From SpSt-333 sp040751955 (GTDB taxonomy: Bacteria; Bacteroidota; Ignavibacteria; UBA10030; UBA8401): DNA of 64,000 nucleotides. Below, one piece after another: positions 9,701 through 18,969 of the stretch (positions within the stretch are counted from its first letter, which is position 1; each line of letters starts with the position of its first letter). A program made the translations under genes and the position numbers. The DNA lies in contig JBFMFY010000009.1 in assembly GCA_040751955.1 (NCBI GenBank), forward strand, positions 15,074 to 79,073. The letters are read 5' to 3'. The notes beneath the pieces are model-generated. The model did not search any database. It had not been told where the DNA came from and saw only the letters and a list, made by a program, of their open reading frames with translations.

Positions 9701-12700
9701 CTGGATGGCGGAAAATTTTTGGCACAAGTTGTCATCGGAACAAATGACCCTGAAAAAAGAATGATTGCTGTTCCGTTAAAATTGACTGTTGTCGGGACTC
9801 CGAATCTTGTTGTAACGGACTCAGTCAAATTTAAAACGGTGTTCATCGGATATTCAGATACGGTCAATGTACTGTTGTCAAACAACGGGTCGGATGTCCT
9901 GAATATTTCCAATATCACTGTGAACAATGCCAGATTCAGTGTTCTTGGGCAGAGCGCATTTTCACTACTTAAAGATGCCTCCCGTATCGTGCAGATTGTC
10001 TTTACACCAAATGCTCAGGGTTTAGTGCAAGCGCAACTCTCTATTATCAGTAATGATCCAGGCTCACCGACAACGAATGTGGGTATTGTAGCTGATGGTG
10101 ACTATGCACCGGTTATTGATGTATCGCCTGATTCGCTCGCATTTATTGTGAAGGAGAAAGATTCTACCGATGCTTCGTTGACGATCAGCAACAGCGGGCA
10201 AGGTCCGTTGACATGGAGTTATGGTACTGAGGGAGCGTTTTCCACTATGGTGCAGTTACTGAACAGTATCGACCAAAATAAAAATTACCCATTCGAACCG
10301 CGAACTATTTCACATTCTTCTTTTGACCAAGGTGCATTCGTCTCCCGCCAATCGCTGCAGCAACTTTCTTCATCAAGCAAAGTTCTTGTTATCAGAAATC
10401 AATTTGCATGGAGCATGCCTTCTCTTGATACCGTTCTCGCGCGGCTGGGCATTGTCCCTGCGATCATCAATGCATCGACCATCTCATCCACCGATTTCTC
10501 TCAGTATGAACTCATCATTGTCAGCTCGCAGCAACCGTTCAGTTTTTACCAGATGATTGCAACACAAATGAGCAAGTTTGGCACGTATGTTCAGAACGGC
10601 GGAAAACTTGAATTTCATTACTGTCCGTTCCCAAGCGATTTTGTTGACCTGATATTCCCCGGGGGCACGACAAGTATAAATATCGGTTCTCCGTGCAACA
10701 TAGTTGTTAATCCGTTGCATCCGGTGGCTGTCGGTATTCCCAGAGTATTGTATGGCAATTCAGCATCGCACATACAATTCGGTTCCATACCTGTGGGTGC
10801 AAATATTATCACCAAAGACAGTTTAACGGGAGCTCCGACAACGATCGAGTATTCATTCGGCGCAGGTCGCATTTTATTGACCGGAATGACGTGGGAATTC
10901 TACTATAATACTACAGGAGTAAGTGAGCCCATCGGCAAGATGTTGACCAATGCTGTAACGTATATGTCGTCGGGAATGTCGTCGCAGTTTATCTCATTGA
11001 TCCCATCAAGCGGAACAATTCCGGCAGGCGGAAATCAGAATGTGATTGTACGTGCAAACGCACGGAGTGTATCACCGGGAGTGTTTGATGCAAAGATCGC
11101 ACTGAGGAACAATGATCCGGTACACAATCCGTTCCTCATCCCCGTTTCGTTGAAAGTGACTGGCAAGCCGGTGATACATATTATTCCCGACAGTGTTTTG
11201 TTCGGCATAGCTCACGTCGGAGTCAAGCATGTTGATACGATCATGGTGAAGAACATCGGATCGGAACAGCTGCAGGTGAAGAATATTTCGGTTTCCGATA
11301 CACTGCTTCATGTGAGTAAAACAACTTTTTCATTGCTCTCCGGCAATCAGACGGAAGTCATCGTCTCGTTCACGCCGCAAGATACGGGATTATTTTACGC
11401 ACAACTGACGTTCTCAAGCAACGATTCGAACACATTGCTGAAAGATATACCCGTGCGTGGGAAGGTTATTCACCCGCCGGTGATTGGCGTTTCACCTGAT
11501 TCACTCGTTGTATCCGTTGATGAACGGGATTCGACCACAAAGACATTGACAATACTCAATTCAGGGTTGGGAGAGTTGGCATGGGAGATTCCACAACCAA
11601 TGTCATCATCAGTTACAGCTGCTAATTCGGAACCGGAGTTTAAACAACGCTCTCGCACGGAACGTACACAGATCGCGCAGCAACATACCCCCACGAATGG
11701 AAACAACGACGGTACGCCATCCGTTGGCGCTTATTCACTCACGACCTTGCTCTCTGCTTCCACATCAAAGAATATCGTTGTGTGGACTGCCTATTGTGAT
11801 ACAACGGCAGGCGGCGAGTTGGAGAATACCTTGAATGCAATCAAGGAATTCATTCCTACTGCCACGTTCGATACGATCTCAACGATGTCTCCCGCGGAAC
11901 TTGAGGTAAAACTTTCTTCGGCCGATATCTTCATGATGCCGGAACAGGAACGTCGAGAAGATCTATATTCGTTCGGGGTCGCGTGTTCATCAATCCTCAC
12001 GACATTTGTACAAAGCGGCGGAACGATCATTTCGCTCGACCATATTAATAGAGGATCCACGACATTTCTCAACGGTACGGGCTTGTTGACGATCGAAAAT
12101 TTAAACGGGTTCGAATTCACAGCAATCGTGCACGATCCGGAAAGTCCGCTTGTGAAAGATGTTCCCGCAACTTTCTCCGCGATGAATGGATCAAACCATC
12201 ATCAATCGCCGAACGGCAGAAAAATCGTCCGAGAACAATTTACCTCCAATAATATGGTGACACAACGGGATATCGGTTCGGGAAGAGTTATTTACATTGG
12301 CATGGATTTCTACAGTTACAATTCCGCTATGGCTCGACTGCTTGCCAACTGCATTAGTACATCACGCGGGAGGAATTTTGTTCGAACGGAACCTGCGGCT
12401 GGTACGATAGCGGCAGGCGGATCGCAACCGGTGATGGTGCACTTCACCGGAAAGAATACAAAGCCAGGGGATTATTTCTCATTCTTGAACATCGTTAACA
12501 ACGATCCGTTGCGAAATCCTAAGAAAGTCCCACTCCATCTCCATGTCATCGGCAAACCGATCATCAAACTTCAGCCTGATAGCATTAGCGGCATCACTGC
12601 GTTTGTCGGAATACCGTGGCACGATACGCTTCATGTAGTGAATGAAGGTTCGGATCAACTCATCGTAACGAATACTGTCATTTCCGATACTCTTCTAAAA

Positions 12701-15700
12701 TTCAGTACAACCAATTTTACCGTTGCTCCTGAATCGAAACAGAAGATACTTCTCACATATACCGCGCATGACACCGGAATTTTTGTTGCCCAAGCAACAA
12801 TAGCCAGTAATGATGCCACTCATCCCGATGTAACATTTATACTTCAGGGGAAAGCCATCCACCCGCCCGTACTAGCAGTGACGCCTGATTCATTGATTGT
12901 TGCCGTAAAGGAAAAGGATTCTATCTCAACAAAAATTAAGATAGAAAATACGGGGAAAGGAGAATTGCATTGGAATATCGGAAACTTTGCATCGGCGTCA
13001 TCAATTGATCGTGAATCACATCCCCTATCAACAGTAGAGCAGATTGTGGCGCTGAGACATCGCCAGAACCTCCTGCCGACAACTAGTAATGCAGGAGTGA
13101 AAGTACAGGCGAATGATGGAACAGGAATACGGTTTGGCGGATCAAATGCAAAACTGATGGTGCGATCTGCGGGTATCGATCATTCAATAAGTACTGCGTG
13201 GAGTGAACGAGCTCCGATGTTCTCGGCACGCGCTCAACATGCTGCGGTCGCACATCCAAACGGGAAGATCTACGTGTTTGGCGGATATAATTCTTCGGAG
13301 GCGCTCTCGACGCTTGAAATTTATGATCCGAATACCAATTTATGGACACATGGTGCTCCTGTTCCACTCTCCAACAGAGGAATGTCGTATGCGATTGACA
13401 ACAATGGATTCATTTACTCCATTGGAGGGCTCATCTCCGAATCGTTTAAGTATAATCCGGCAACGAATAGTTGGACAACGATCGCACAAATACCAACATC
13501 CGTTTGGGAGGCATCCGCAGTGAAAGGATATGACGGACGTATCTATGTATTTGGAGGTGAACGTGCATTGACAAATGTGCAGATCTACGATCCTTTGTCA
13601 AATAGCTGGTCAATAGGTAATCCGATGCCGACCGGCAGGTGTCAGCTAAATGTTGTCGAAGGTCCAGGTGGATTCATGTTCGCGATTGGAGGAGGATCTG
13701 ATGGATCGGGAAATGTATCGACCGCGTATAATACCGTCGAAGTGTATGATCCGAGAACTAATACCTGGTCTGCTGCCGCACCGATGATCACCGCACGGCG
13801 TCAATTCGGTGCATGTTACGCACCGGATGGAAAGATTTATACAATCGGCGGCAAGACGAGCTATATAAATAATAATGCTCCGTTTTTCAGTGTTGTCGAA
13901 ACGTATGATCCCGTGACAAATACTTGGTCTGTTGCGGATTCGCTGCCCCAAGCGCTCGGTGAATTGGAAGGGGTAGTAATGGGAGGAAATATTCACGCCA
14001 TCGGCGGGACGAACGGAATATTTGCCAAGAGTAATCTTGCATTGCAGGTACGCCCGTGGATTTCCACACATCCAACTTCCGGTACTCTTACACCCGGGGC
14101 ATCGGAAGAAATAACAACGAATATCAATGCATTGCAACTTACAGGGGGCGATTATCTTGGTAGAATACAGATAAATAGCAATGATCCTCTCCGAAATCCG
14201 AAAAATATTCCGGTGGCACTGCATGTTATCGGTACACCTTCGCTTGCTGTCAAGCCGGACAGCATTGTCGGCATCACAGTGTATGCGGGAATATCAAGAC
14301 ACGACACGATCCGTATGAAGAACGCCGGTTCGGGGCAATTGATCGTCAGCGATGTCGGTGTAAGTGATACAGTTGTAACATTGAACAAAAAAAGTTTTTC
14401 ACTGAAGCCGGGAGCTGAGGAAAAACTCATTGTGACGCTTGCGCTAAAAGATACCGGGGTATTCAGATATCAACTCTTTATTACGAGCAATGATTCGGCA
14501 AAACTTATCCTGAAATATCCCGTTACCGGTACTGCCGTTTTTCCATCTGAAATTTCAGTATCCACAGATTCGTTATTCTTTACGGTGATGGAGAGAGATA
14601 GTGCGTTCAAAACACTGACGATCCACAATAATGGATTAGGTGTGTTGACTTGGAATTTTGCGGAGACAACCCTGCTCCCGGGATCCGATGAGATTTTCAC
14701 CACAGATGCGTTATTTGGAATGAACTCCAAATGGCATCGGGGCAGCGTAGTGTCTAAAACTGCCGGCAGTTCTGCTGCTCTGTACTCGGAAAGGAGTCCC
14801 ACAAAACGAAATCAAGTCAAATCGACAAATGATTTCCGCACCGATGCATTCGAGTCGTTTCCCCTCTACAGTACGACAGGGACCGGAGTTCATAAAATCA
14901 ATCCTATGAACGGGGCAGTGATCGAGACCTATTCCATCCCCCTCAGTGGCGGTCCCGATGGAATTGCTTTCGACGGGAAATGGGTGTATGTGTTAAAGGG
15001 ATACACGAACATCGTGTATCGGTTCTCTGTGAATCCGTTGCAATTTGTCGATACGCTGGCACTGTCGGTTTCGCTGAACATTGACGGGCTCGGTACAGAT
15101 GGTAAATTATTATATGTTTCCGATTATGGAATGTCGCGGATTTACGCGATAGATATAACATCACGTCAGTTAAAAGCAACACTGATTCCTGATACCATTG
15201 TCGGAGGCGGAATAACATTCGCCGGAAGGAGAAATTCTATCTTTGCAAGTAATTTCCAGAATGGAATTTATGAATTCAACGTAAAGACAGGCGCAATAAT
15301 ACGCTCATTCCCGTCGCCGAACAATATTCTTGTCTATGGACTTGCGTACTCCGGATCAGCCGATGTTCTTATCGTCAGTGGAAGCGGGATGACATATGTT
15401 CTCAATCCCAATACCGGTTCTACTTTAGCATCATACTCAGGAGAGTATAGCGGACTAGCCGCCGATGAAGCGATGTTGAATTACCTGACACTGCAGCCGG
15501 CAAACGGGATTGTTCAACCGAAATCTTCTCAGGAGGTTAAGGTCAAAATCAGTGCAAGCAATCTGACGCCTGGTTCGTACAAGAGTCGCTTCTCATTGTC
15601 ATCCAACGATCCGCTCCGCGCCACGAAAGGAATTTTCACCGGAATCACAGTGACCACGGATCCGAACTCGGTAGGGGACGACGAACGTGCTGTTCCAAAA

Positions 15701-15973
15701 GTATTTGCGCTGCACCAGAATTACCCGAATCCGTTCAATCCCGCGACCACATTACGCTATGAGATACCGAAACATACGCACGTGCAGATCACCATCTACA
15801 ACATCCTTGGTAAACAAGTCGGAACGCTTGTATCGGAGAATCAATCTCCCGGTTATTACTCAGTTGTGTGGAACGGGCAAACAGGTTTCGGTGCAGCTGC
15901 AAGCGGTATTTATTTTGCATCGATTCGTGCCGGTGAGTTTACAAAGACGATCAAAATGGTATTGTTGAAATAA
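6764..15973 (+). CDS. giant secreted subtilisin-like protease with ASH, split BACON-like, Kelch and propeller modules and a T9SS sorting domain
   Basis: A 3069-residue exported protein. The start ATG at 6764 is preceded by AAGGGGA and opens a signal peptide (residues 1 to ~25). The peptidase S8 domain spans about 160-605, with the catalytic triad D170 (FTDSGIN), H231 (HGTHVSG) and S551 (GTSMSSPHVAG) and an insert of ~150 residues before the Ser. Then come five repeats of an ASH/choice-of-anchor-D module followed by the first half of a BACON-like domain, a different inserted domain, and the second BACON-like half. The inserts are: a beta-rich domain (nt 9.02-9.62 kb), two GATase-like alpha/beta domains (10.2-10.98, 11.58-12.37), a six-bladed Kelch propeller (12.97-14.05) and a YVTN/NHL-like propeller (14.65-15.48). 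The last ~90 residues, with YPNPFNPATTLRYEIP, are a type A T9SS C-terminal signal. Probably a cell-surface or released protease; its substrate is unknown. Confidence 0.93.
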   Translation: MKITVSLRRYYVAFFIISCGVMYSQNIDALDFSAKKKIDASLQHVIAAKAAFPAQRIQTIESYAAGERLAESLGDVVGVLIKSKGQIHDYVRSIGGVVGSRHGDIYTALVPLNAVSQIAQQQSVSYIEASRRLYTSLQLSLSKTGADVLHALADPTKRLTGKGVIIGFTDSGINTDHPNFRTADGKTRILYVWDQYATSGGTPPTGFTYGIEKDAAAINSGLWSMYDGGMHGTHVSGIAAGNGLPAKQYVGMAPEANIIMVANKGDDLFNRGLTTVGTLDGYDYIRTKAKALGRRFVINTSQGTNLGPHDGTTLFEQALNNDVADGNIVCLAAGNEAISNRHASAIVTTSVPQEIEFQITGSSSLTIPMEVWYETGDRLVTRLKKSSQASFPMIVQAVDTTAIYSFDSITVSITSKIGSPLNGDNQLYITFQPTMYLSSFKMKFQFSAASGNLLPDGGRVDLWWERNYSVRFLTNVDPSMTFGIPAGADSAITVASYNNTSGSFGLENEISTFSGRGPRRDGAVKPDIAGIGGNVTSSIGSSGYSSNSGTSMSSPHVAGAVALLLQQDSTLTNYQVKKKLLNAATADEITGAVPNATWGYGRLNVLKASGYKGIALISLSKDTVVFKDAFKDKTTSDSVTIKNLGNEDLKITGITASHPIFTVSKSVFTVPPHATQKILIYVTPTDTGIFSGSLTIASDDTSNPSVSIILSGRSDYPPGATSSPDSIVVTLNEGDSSDAYITLGNIGAGPLHFETGIEYLPNDISASSYMPRALRGSHSAKYMQTSNTVTSNINAAVLPLLPLLIKDPIGDGAEGIDMSELRGEQTSTTISIQYVLAPAMTTMYFAGWIGFDLDQNDKTGVPLPYSLQGHDVGCEYYAPFNPSDGLRLYDTLGSLKGTYPVTVDTVGKRIQFSIPIMALSNDDGLMNIATNVGLTGPADHIPDIGHITFGNLWLSVFPNKGTVTPSGSVPITARMKTEKLDGGKFLAQVVIGTNDPEKRMIAVPLKLTVVGTPNLVVTDSVKFKTVFIGYSDTVNVLLSNNGSDVLNISNITVNNARFSVLGQSAFSLLKDASRIVQIVFTPNAQGLVQAQLSIISNDPGSPTTNVGIVADGDYAPVIDVSPDSLAFIVKEKDSTDASLTISNSGQGPLTWSYGTEGAFSTMVQLLNSIDQNKNYPFEPRTISHSSFDQGAFVSRQSLQQLSSSSKVLVIRNQFAWSMPSLDTVLARLGIVPAIINASTISSTDFSQYELIIVSSQQPFSFYQMIATQMSKFGTYVQNGGKLEFHYCPFPSDFVDLIFPGGTTSINIGSPCNIVVNPLHPVAVGIPRVLYGNSASHIQFGSIPVGANIITKDSLTGAPTTIEYSFGAGRILLTGMTWEFYYNTTGVSEPIGKMLTNAVTYMSSGMSSQFISLIPSSGTIPAGGNQNVIVRANARSVSPGVFDAKIALRNNDPVHNPFLIPVSLKVTGKPVIHIIPDSVLFGIAHVGVKHVDTIMVKNIGSEQLQVKNISVSDTLLHVSKTTFSLLSGNQTEVIVSFTPQDTGLFYAQLTFSSNDSNTLLKDIPVRGKVIHPPVIGVSPDSLVVSVDERDSTTKTLTILNSGLGELAWEIPQPMSSSVTAANSEPEFKQRSRTERTQIAQQHTPTNGNNDGTPSVGAYSLTTLLSASTSKNIVVWTAYCDTTAGGELENTLNAIKEFIPTATFDTISTMSPAELEVKLSSADIFMMPEQERREDLYSFGVACSSILTTFVQSGGTIISLDHINRGSTTFLNGTGLLTIENLNGFEFTAIVHDPESPLVKDVPATFSAMNGSNHHQSPNGRKIVREQFTSNNMVTQRDIGSGRVIYIGMDFYSYNSAMARLLANCISTSRGRNFVRTEPAAGTIAAGGSQPVMVHFTGKNTKPGDYFSFLNIVNNDPLRNPKKVPLHLHVIGKPIIKLQPDSISGITAFVGIPWHDTLHVVNEGSDQLIVTNTVISDTLLKFSTTNFTVAPESKQKILLTYTAHDTGIFVAQATIASNDATHPDVTFILQGKAIHPPVLAVTPDSLIVAVKEKDSISTKIKIENTGKGELHWNIGNFASASSIDRESHPLSTVEQIVALRHRQNLLPTTSNAGVKVQANDGTGIRFGGSNAKLMVRSAGIDHSISTAWSERAPMFSARAQHAAVAHPNGKIYVFGGYNSSEALSTLEIYDPNTNLWTHGAPVPLSNRGMSYAIDNNGFIYSIGGLISESFKYNPATNSWTTIAQIPTSVWEASAVKGYDGRIYVFGGERALTNVQIYDPLSNSWSIGNPMPTGRCQLNVVEGPGGFMFAIGGGSDGSGNVSTAYNTVEVYDPRTNTWSAAAPMITARRQFGACYAPDGKIYTIGGKTSYINNNAPFFSVVETYDPVTNTWSVADSLPQALGELEGVVMGGNIHAIGGTNGIFAKSNLALQVRPWISTHPTSGTLTPGASEEITTNINALQLTGGDYLGRIQINSNDPLRNPKNIPVALHVIGTPSLAVKPDSIVGITVYAGISRHDTIRMKNAGSGQLIVSDVGVSDTVVTLNKKSFSLKPGAEEKLIVTLALKDTGVFRYQLFITSNDSAKLILKYPVTGTAVFPSEISVSTDSLFFTVMERDSAFKTLTIHNNGLGVLTWNFAETTLLPGSDEIFTTDALFGMNSKWHRGSVVSKTAGSSAALYSERSPTKRNQVKSTNDFRTDAFESFPLYSTTGTGVHKINPMNGAVIETYSIPLSGGPDGIAFDGKWVYVLKGYTNIVYRFSVNPLQFVDTLALSVSLNIDGLGTDGKLLYVSDYGMSRIYAIDITSRQLKATLIPDTIVGGGITFAGRRNSIFASNFQNGIYEFNVKTGAIIRSFPSPNNILVYGLAYSGSADVLIVSGSGMTYVLNPNTGSTLASYSGEYSGLAADEAMLNYLTLQPANGIVQPKSSQEVKVKISASNLTPGSYKSRFSLSSNDPLRATKGIFTGITVTTDPNSVGDDERAVPKVFALHQNYPNPFNPATTLRYEIPKHTHVQITIYNILGKQVGTLVSENQSPGYYSVVWNGQTGFGAAASGIYFASIRAGEFTKTIKMVLLK

Positions 15974-16004
15974 TGTGAACCGTTCATTCACGAAAGGAGA
16001 TACA

Positions 16005-16424
16005 ATGAAAGGATTTTTTCTTATCACTCTTTTAGTTGTGTATGCGACAGTGTGTACCGCCCAAGAAAACCGTGTTCACAGTGAACATGCCCGTCCGGCT
16101 GTCGGATGGGACTCGTTCAAAGAGATGATCATCTATCCGGAAATTGCACGTCGTGCAGGTGTTGAGGGAATCTCCAATATTGCCGTGAAACTCGACACAT
16201 CCGGCGCCGTGATTGATATTATGATTTCGGGATATGATATCTTCGATTCGTCAATTGAACAGGCAATCAGAAAGGCGCGCTGGCTCCCGGAAATAGAAAA
16301 CGGGAAACCAAAACCGGCATCTCTCTTTTTCGATGTTCAATTCCAGTACAGGAATACAAAGGGACCTGTGAGACGGACATTGATTATTGAGGCGGATAAA
16401 GCAAACGCAAAGCCAGAAAAGTAA
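16005..16424 (+). CDS. secreted TonB C-terminal-domain protein
   Basis: A 139-residue protein with signal peptide MKGFFLITLLVVYATVCTA. AAGGAG at 15993-15998 supports the start at 16005. The body fits the TonB C-terminal fold: YPEIARRAGVEGISNIAVKLD, then SGAVIDIMISGYDIFDSSIEQAIRKARWLPEIENGKP and a final strand FFDVQFQYR. The N-terminal transmembrane anchor and proline-rich linker of a true TonB are absent, so it is a free periplasmic domain. It lies 31 bp after the giant protease stop and may be translated from the same mRNA. A role in energy transduction is doubtful; scaffold or envelope functions are equally possible. Confidence 0.8.
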   Translation: MKGFFLITLLVVYATVCTAQENRVHSEHARPAVGWDSFKEMIIYPEIARRAGVEGISNIAVKLDTSGAVIDIMISGYDIFDSSIEQAIRKARWLPEIENGKPKPASLFFDVQFQYRNTKGPVRRTLIIEADKANAKPEK

Positions 16425-16575
16425 AGTGATAAAATCCGACACAATTGTCTTGTTGCTGGATTAAATTATTTCGAAACGAGTCGTTTGTATTGATTGTGAA
16501 TGCGCGAACGATCATATTTGTGCAAGTCACAACAATCTTCTTCCTTTGATGTTCATCTTGGGAAAGGAGTTCACC

Positions 16576-16950
16576 ATGCAAACTGCTCTCAAACACATTT
16601 CCATTGTGCGCTTGACTGCGCGGATTCTCAGCGGTGCACTTTTTTTGTTATGGGGCACTTTTTTCGTTGAACATCTTTCGTGGTTCGGTTCTGTCCCTTC
16701 CGCAAATCCGCCTCTCATCGTGTGGGTGTTGTCGTCGCTTCACTTTACCTTGTTGGTCGGGTATGCTCTGACATTGAAATGGGAAAAGACAGGAAGCGCC
16801 GTGATGTCTGTCAGTGCAATTCTCTTCTTTTCATTTGCGGCGGGCGTGAATGCGATCCCGTTCATCATCGTCAGTGTTTTTCCCGCAATGCTGTACGCCT
16901 ACTGCTGGATGAAGGAGCGGAATCATCACGAATTGAACATCGTGCACTGA
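16576..16950 (+). CDS. small integral membrane protein, unknown function
   Basis: 124 residues, start at 16576 after GGAAAGGAG. Four hydrophobic segments are visible: ARILSGALFLLWGTFFV, LIVWVLSSLHFTLLVGYAL, SAVMSVSAILFFSFAAGV and AIPFIIVSVFPAMLYAYC. They sit between short charged loops, with a His-rich C-terminus (ERNHHELNIVH). I do not recognise a functional motif. Its stop codon abuts the stop of the convergent gene, the two forming the palindrome TGATCA at 16948-16953, so there is no room for a terminator between them. Confidence 0.65.
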   Translation: MQTALKHISIVRLTARILSGALFLLWGTFFVEHLSWFGSVPSANPPLIVWVLSSLHFTLLVGYALTLKWEKTGSAVMSVSAILFFSFAAGVNAIPFIIVSVFPAMLYAYCWMKERNHHELNIVH

Positions 16951-17349
16951 TCATTTCGAATATGAAGTGAATGCAGATCGGATCGGGATTGTTTTGAAAG
17001 CATCTCCGTTAACTTCTATTCTCCACAAGTCTTCTCTTTTTTTCCAGCGAAACTTTACTGCAAAAATTCTCGTCTTTATTCCGGTTAGCACAATTTGTCC
17101 TTTTGCAACATCCGTTCCGGAATAACATGGCTCAGGACGTATGAAGCCCCGGATATCTATAATAACCGTATCGTTGCTCCAAATCTGGAATGTTTTAATT
17201 CCGTATCCCGCACACGGGACAGTCTCTACAGAAGAAAGATTTAAAATAGAGTGAGAATGTGCAAGTTCCAGAAAGAAATTGAACTCTCGCAACTGAGAAT
17301 TGGAAGTTTGCAAAATAAGTGGAATCAAGAATAGATAAGTTTTTTTCAT
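16951..17349 (-). CDS. hypothetical secreted protein
   Basis: 132 residues from the ATG at 17347-17349 (AAGGAA 4 nt upstream). An adjacent upstream ATG at 17352 and a longer frame to 17409 exist but fit the signal peptide less well. It begins MKKTYLFLIPLILQTSNS, a signal peptide, followed by a compact domain with two cysteines (PCAGYG and EPCYSG) that could form a disulfide. No family recognised. It is convergent with the membrane protein gene and divergent from the sigma factor, so its promoter shares the 17.35-17.42 kb gap with that of the sigma factor. Confidence 0.55.
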   Translation of the reverse strand: MKKTYLFLIPLILQTSNSQLREFNFFLELAHSHSILNLSSVETVPCAGYGIKTFQIWSNDTVIIDIRGFIRPEPCYSGTDVAKGQIVLTGIKTRIFAVKFRWKKREDLWRIEVNGDAFKTIPIRSAFTSYSK

Positions 17350-17421
17350 CATTTCCTTGAGAGTTTCTTGTAATATATACTCCCAAAATTCTATACTCAA
17401 TATCCCCAACTATATTAGGGT

Positions 17422-18009
17422 ATGCCAAGTCTAATCAAGAAACAAATGGCGCCAACGGACAGTGAACTGATCGAACAGTCGAATGCGGGAAACAGTGCTG
17501 CATTTGAGCAACTCATCTTTCGGTACGACAAAGATGTGCTCAATATTGCAGCACGCTATACACAAAGTTCGGATGATGCGAAGGATATCTATCAGGAAAC
17601 GTTCATTCGTGTATTGAAAGGGCTGCCGAAGTTTCAACAGAAGAGCGAGTTTGCAACATGGATATTCAGAATCGCAACCAATGTCTGTTTGACGCATACG
17701 GTGAAGAAGAAAAAAATTAATCATGCATCGTTAGAAGAACAAGAGAATGACGATGCGTTAAAGCACTTTGCCGTAAGTTATGAATCCGCGGACTCGCTGA
17801 TACAAGGGGGAGAAATAGCAGCAAGGATAGAAAAAGCATTGCATGCACTGTCACCGCAGCAGCGGCTGGTGTTCACGCTCCGCCATTATCAGGAATACAA
17901 ATTGAAAGAGATCGCTGTGATGATGGATTGTGCGGAGGGAACGGTGAAAAAATATCTGTTTGAAGCGACACAAAAAATGAGAACCCACCTGCGTGATCTC
18001 TACGAGTAA
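17422..18009 (+). CDS. ECF-type RNA polymerase sigma factor
   Basis: 195 residues in the sigma-70 family, group 4. Region 2 covers about residues 25-95, with FEQLIFRYDKDVLNIAARY, DDAKDIYQETFIRVLKGL and FATWIFRIATNVCL. Region 4 covers about 140-190: ALHALSPQQRLVFTLRHYQEYKLKEIA, then the helix-turn-helix MDCAEGTVKKYLFEATQKM. Region 3 and region 1.1 are absent, as in all ECF factors. The start at 17422 is used; ATG 17446 is an alternative. It is followed after 3 nt by the anti-sigma-like gene, the standard layout of a sigma/anti-sigma pair controlled from outside the cytoplasm. Confidence 0.92.
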   Translation: MPSLIKKQMAPTDSELIEQSNAGNSAAFEQLIFRYDKDVLNIAARYTQSSDDAKDIYQETFIRVLKGLPKFQQKSEFATWIFRIATNVCLTHTVKKKKINHASLEEQENDDALKHFAVSYESADSLIQGGEIAARIEKALHALSPQQRLVFTLRHYQEYKLKEIAVMMDCAEGTVKKYLFEATQKMRTHLRDLYE

Positions 18010-18012
18010 ACT

Positions 18013-18969
18013 ATGAAAAAAGAAGAATACAAAGAATTGATGTACCTCTCCATTTATGGAGAATTAAATTCCGACGAGCAAGTACGCCTTGACGATTATC
18101 TCAAAAAGCATCCCGAGTTGAAGAAAGAACTGCAGGAGATAAAAAAATTCAAATCATTCGTATCGGATAACACAGCCGATGCAACGCCCGACGACCTTCT
18201 GCGTGAAGCTCGTACGCAACTGCGGACAGCGATCAGGAAAGAGAAAAACAGACAACAGTATGTTTCTGCGATCCTTGGATCAATATACGAACTCTTCCGT
18301 CCAAAGTTTGCTTTAACGGGCGCTGCGGCTCTCTCGCTTGGTATATTCATCGGCTACTGTTCATTCTCACCCCCGGGCGCCGGGCAGGGATTGGTGTTCC
18401 AACCTGTGGCGCATGAATCGTCTTCGGCGGATATGACAAGGATTGATCATGTGCGCTTTATCGATTCGGATGCAAGCGACGGTGAAGTAGAATTTGAATT
18501 TGAGGCGGTCGCACCGATGCGGTTGAAGGGAAAAGTAAATGATCCGGAAGTGCAAAAAATACTGACCCATGCATTGTTGAATGAATCGAATGCCGGTGTC
18601 CGGTTAAAAACAGTCAATGCAATTGCGCAGCAAACAAATCAAAAGCGTTCTTCCGATCCGGCAGTGAAATCTGCATTGATTACAACGATCAAGACCGATC
18701 AGAATCCCGGCGTGCGCCGTGAAGCGCTGCGAGTGTTGCTGCAATTTGAGTTTGACGATGAAATACGGAACGCACTCTTGCACGTACTTTCAAAAGACAA
18801 TAATCCCGGTCTGCGTGTTGCTGCTATCAATGCGCTTGAAATGGCGCGGATGGACGGTCAAAAATTTGATGATCAAACCGTATCAGCCTTAAAACAACAA
18901 ATAGTAAACGAACAAAACAGATATATCCGCGATCGTGCGGCAAACTTAGTAAAGGAGATCTATCAATGA
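18013..18969 (+). CDS. putative anti-sigma factor with periplasmic HEAT repeats
   Basis: 318 residues, single membrane span. The cytoplasmic N-terminus (MYLSIYGELNSDEQVRLDDYLKKH and following, residues 9-45) has the helical pattern of an anti-sigma domain but lacks the His-x3-Cys-x2-Cys zinc motif. A hydrophobic segment FALTGAAALSLGIFIGYCSF lies at about 98-117. The outer part (about 177-316) is made of alpha-helical HEAT-like repeats, each with an NPGVR/NPGLR-type turn: NAGVRLKTVNAIA, NPGVRREALRVLL, NPGLRVAAINALE, NRYIRDRAANLV. It overlaps the next gene by 4 bases (ATGA), implying translational coupling. It probably holds the sigma factor at the membrane until the HEAT part senses a partner; that is inference. 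Confidence 0.78.
   Translation: MKKEEYKELMYLSIYGELNSDEQVRLDDYLKKHPELKKELQEIKKFKSFVSDNTADATPDDLLREARTQLRTAIRKEKNRQQYVSAILGSIYELFRPKFALTGAAALSLGIFIGYCSFSPPGAGQGLVFQPVAHESSSADMTRIDHVRFIDSDASDGEVEFEFEAVAPMRLKGKVNDPEVQKILTHALLNESNAGVRLKTVNAIAQQTNQKRSSDPAVKSALITTIKTDQNPGVRREALRVLLQFEFDDEIRNALLHVLSKDNNPGLRVAAINALEMARMDGQKFDDQTVSALKQQIVNEQNRYIRDRAANLVKEIYQ

Noticed and set aside
6764..15973. Possible fusion or frameshift joining several genes
   Set aside because: The frame is continuous, the modules repeat in a regular order and it ends with a proper T9SS signal, so it is one gene.
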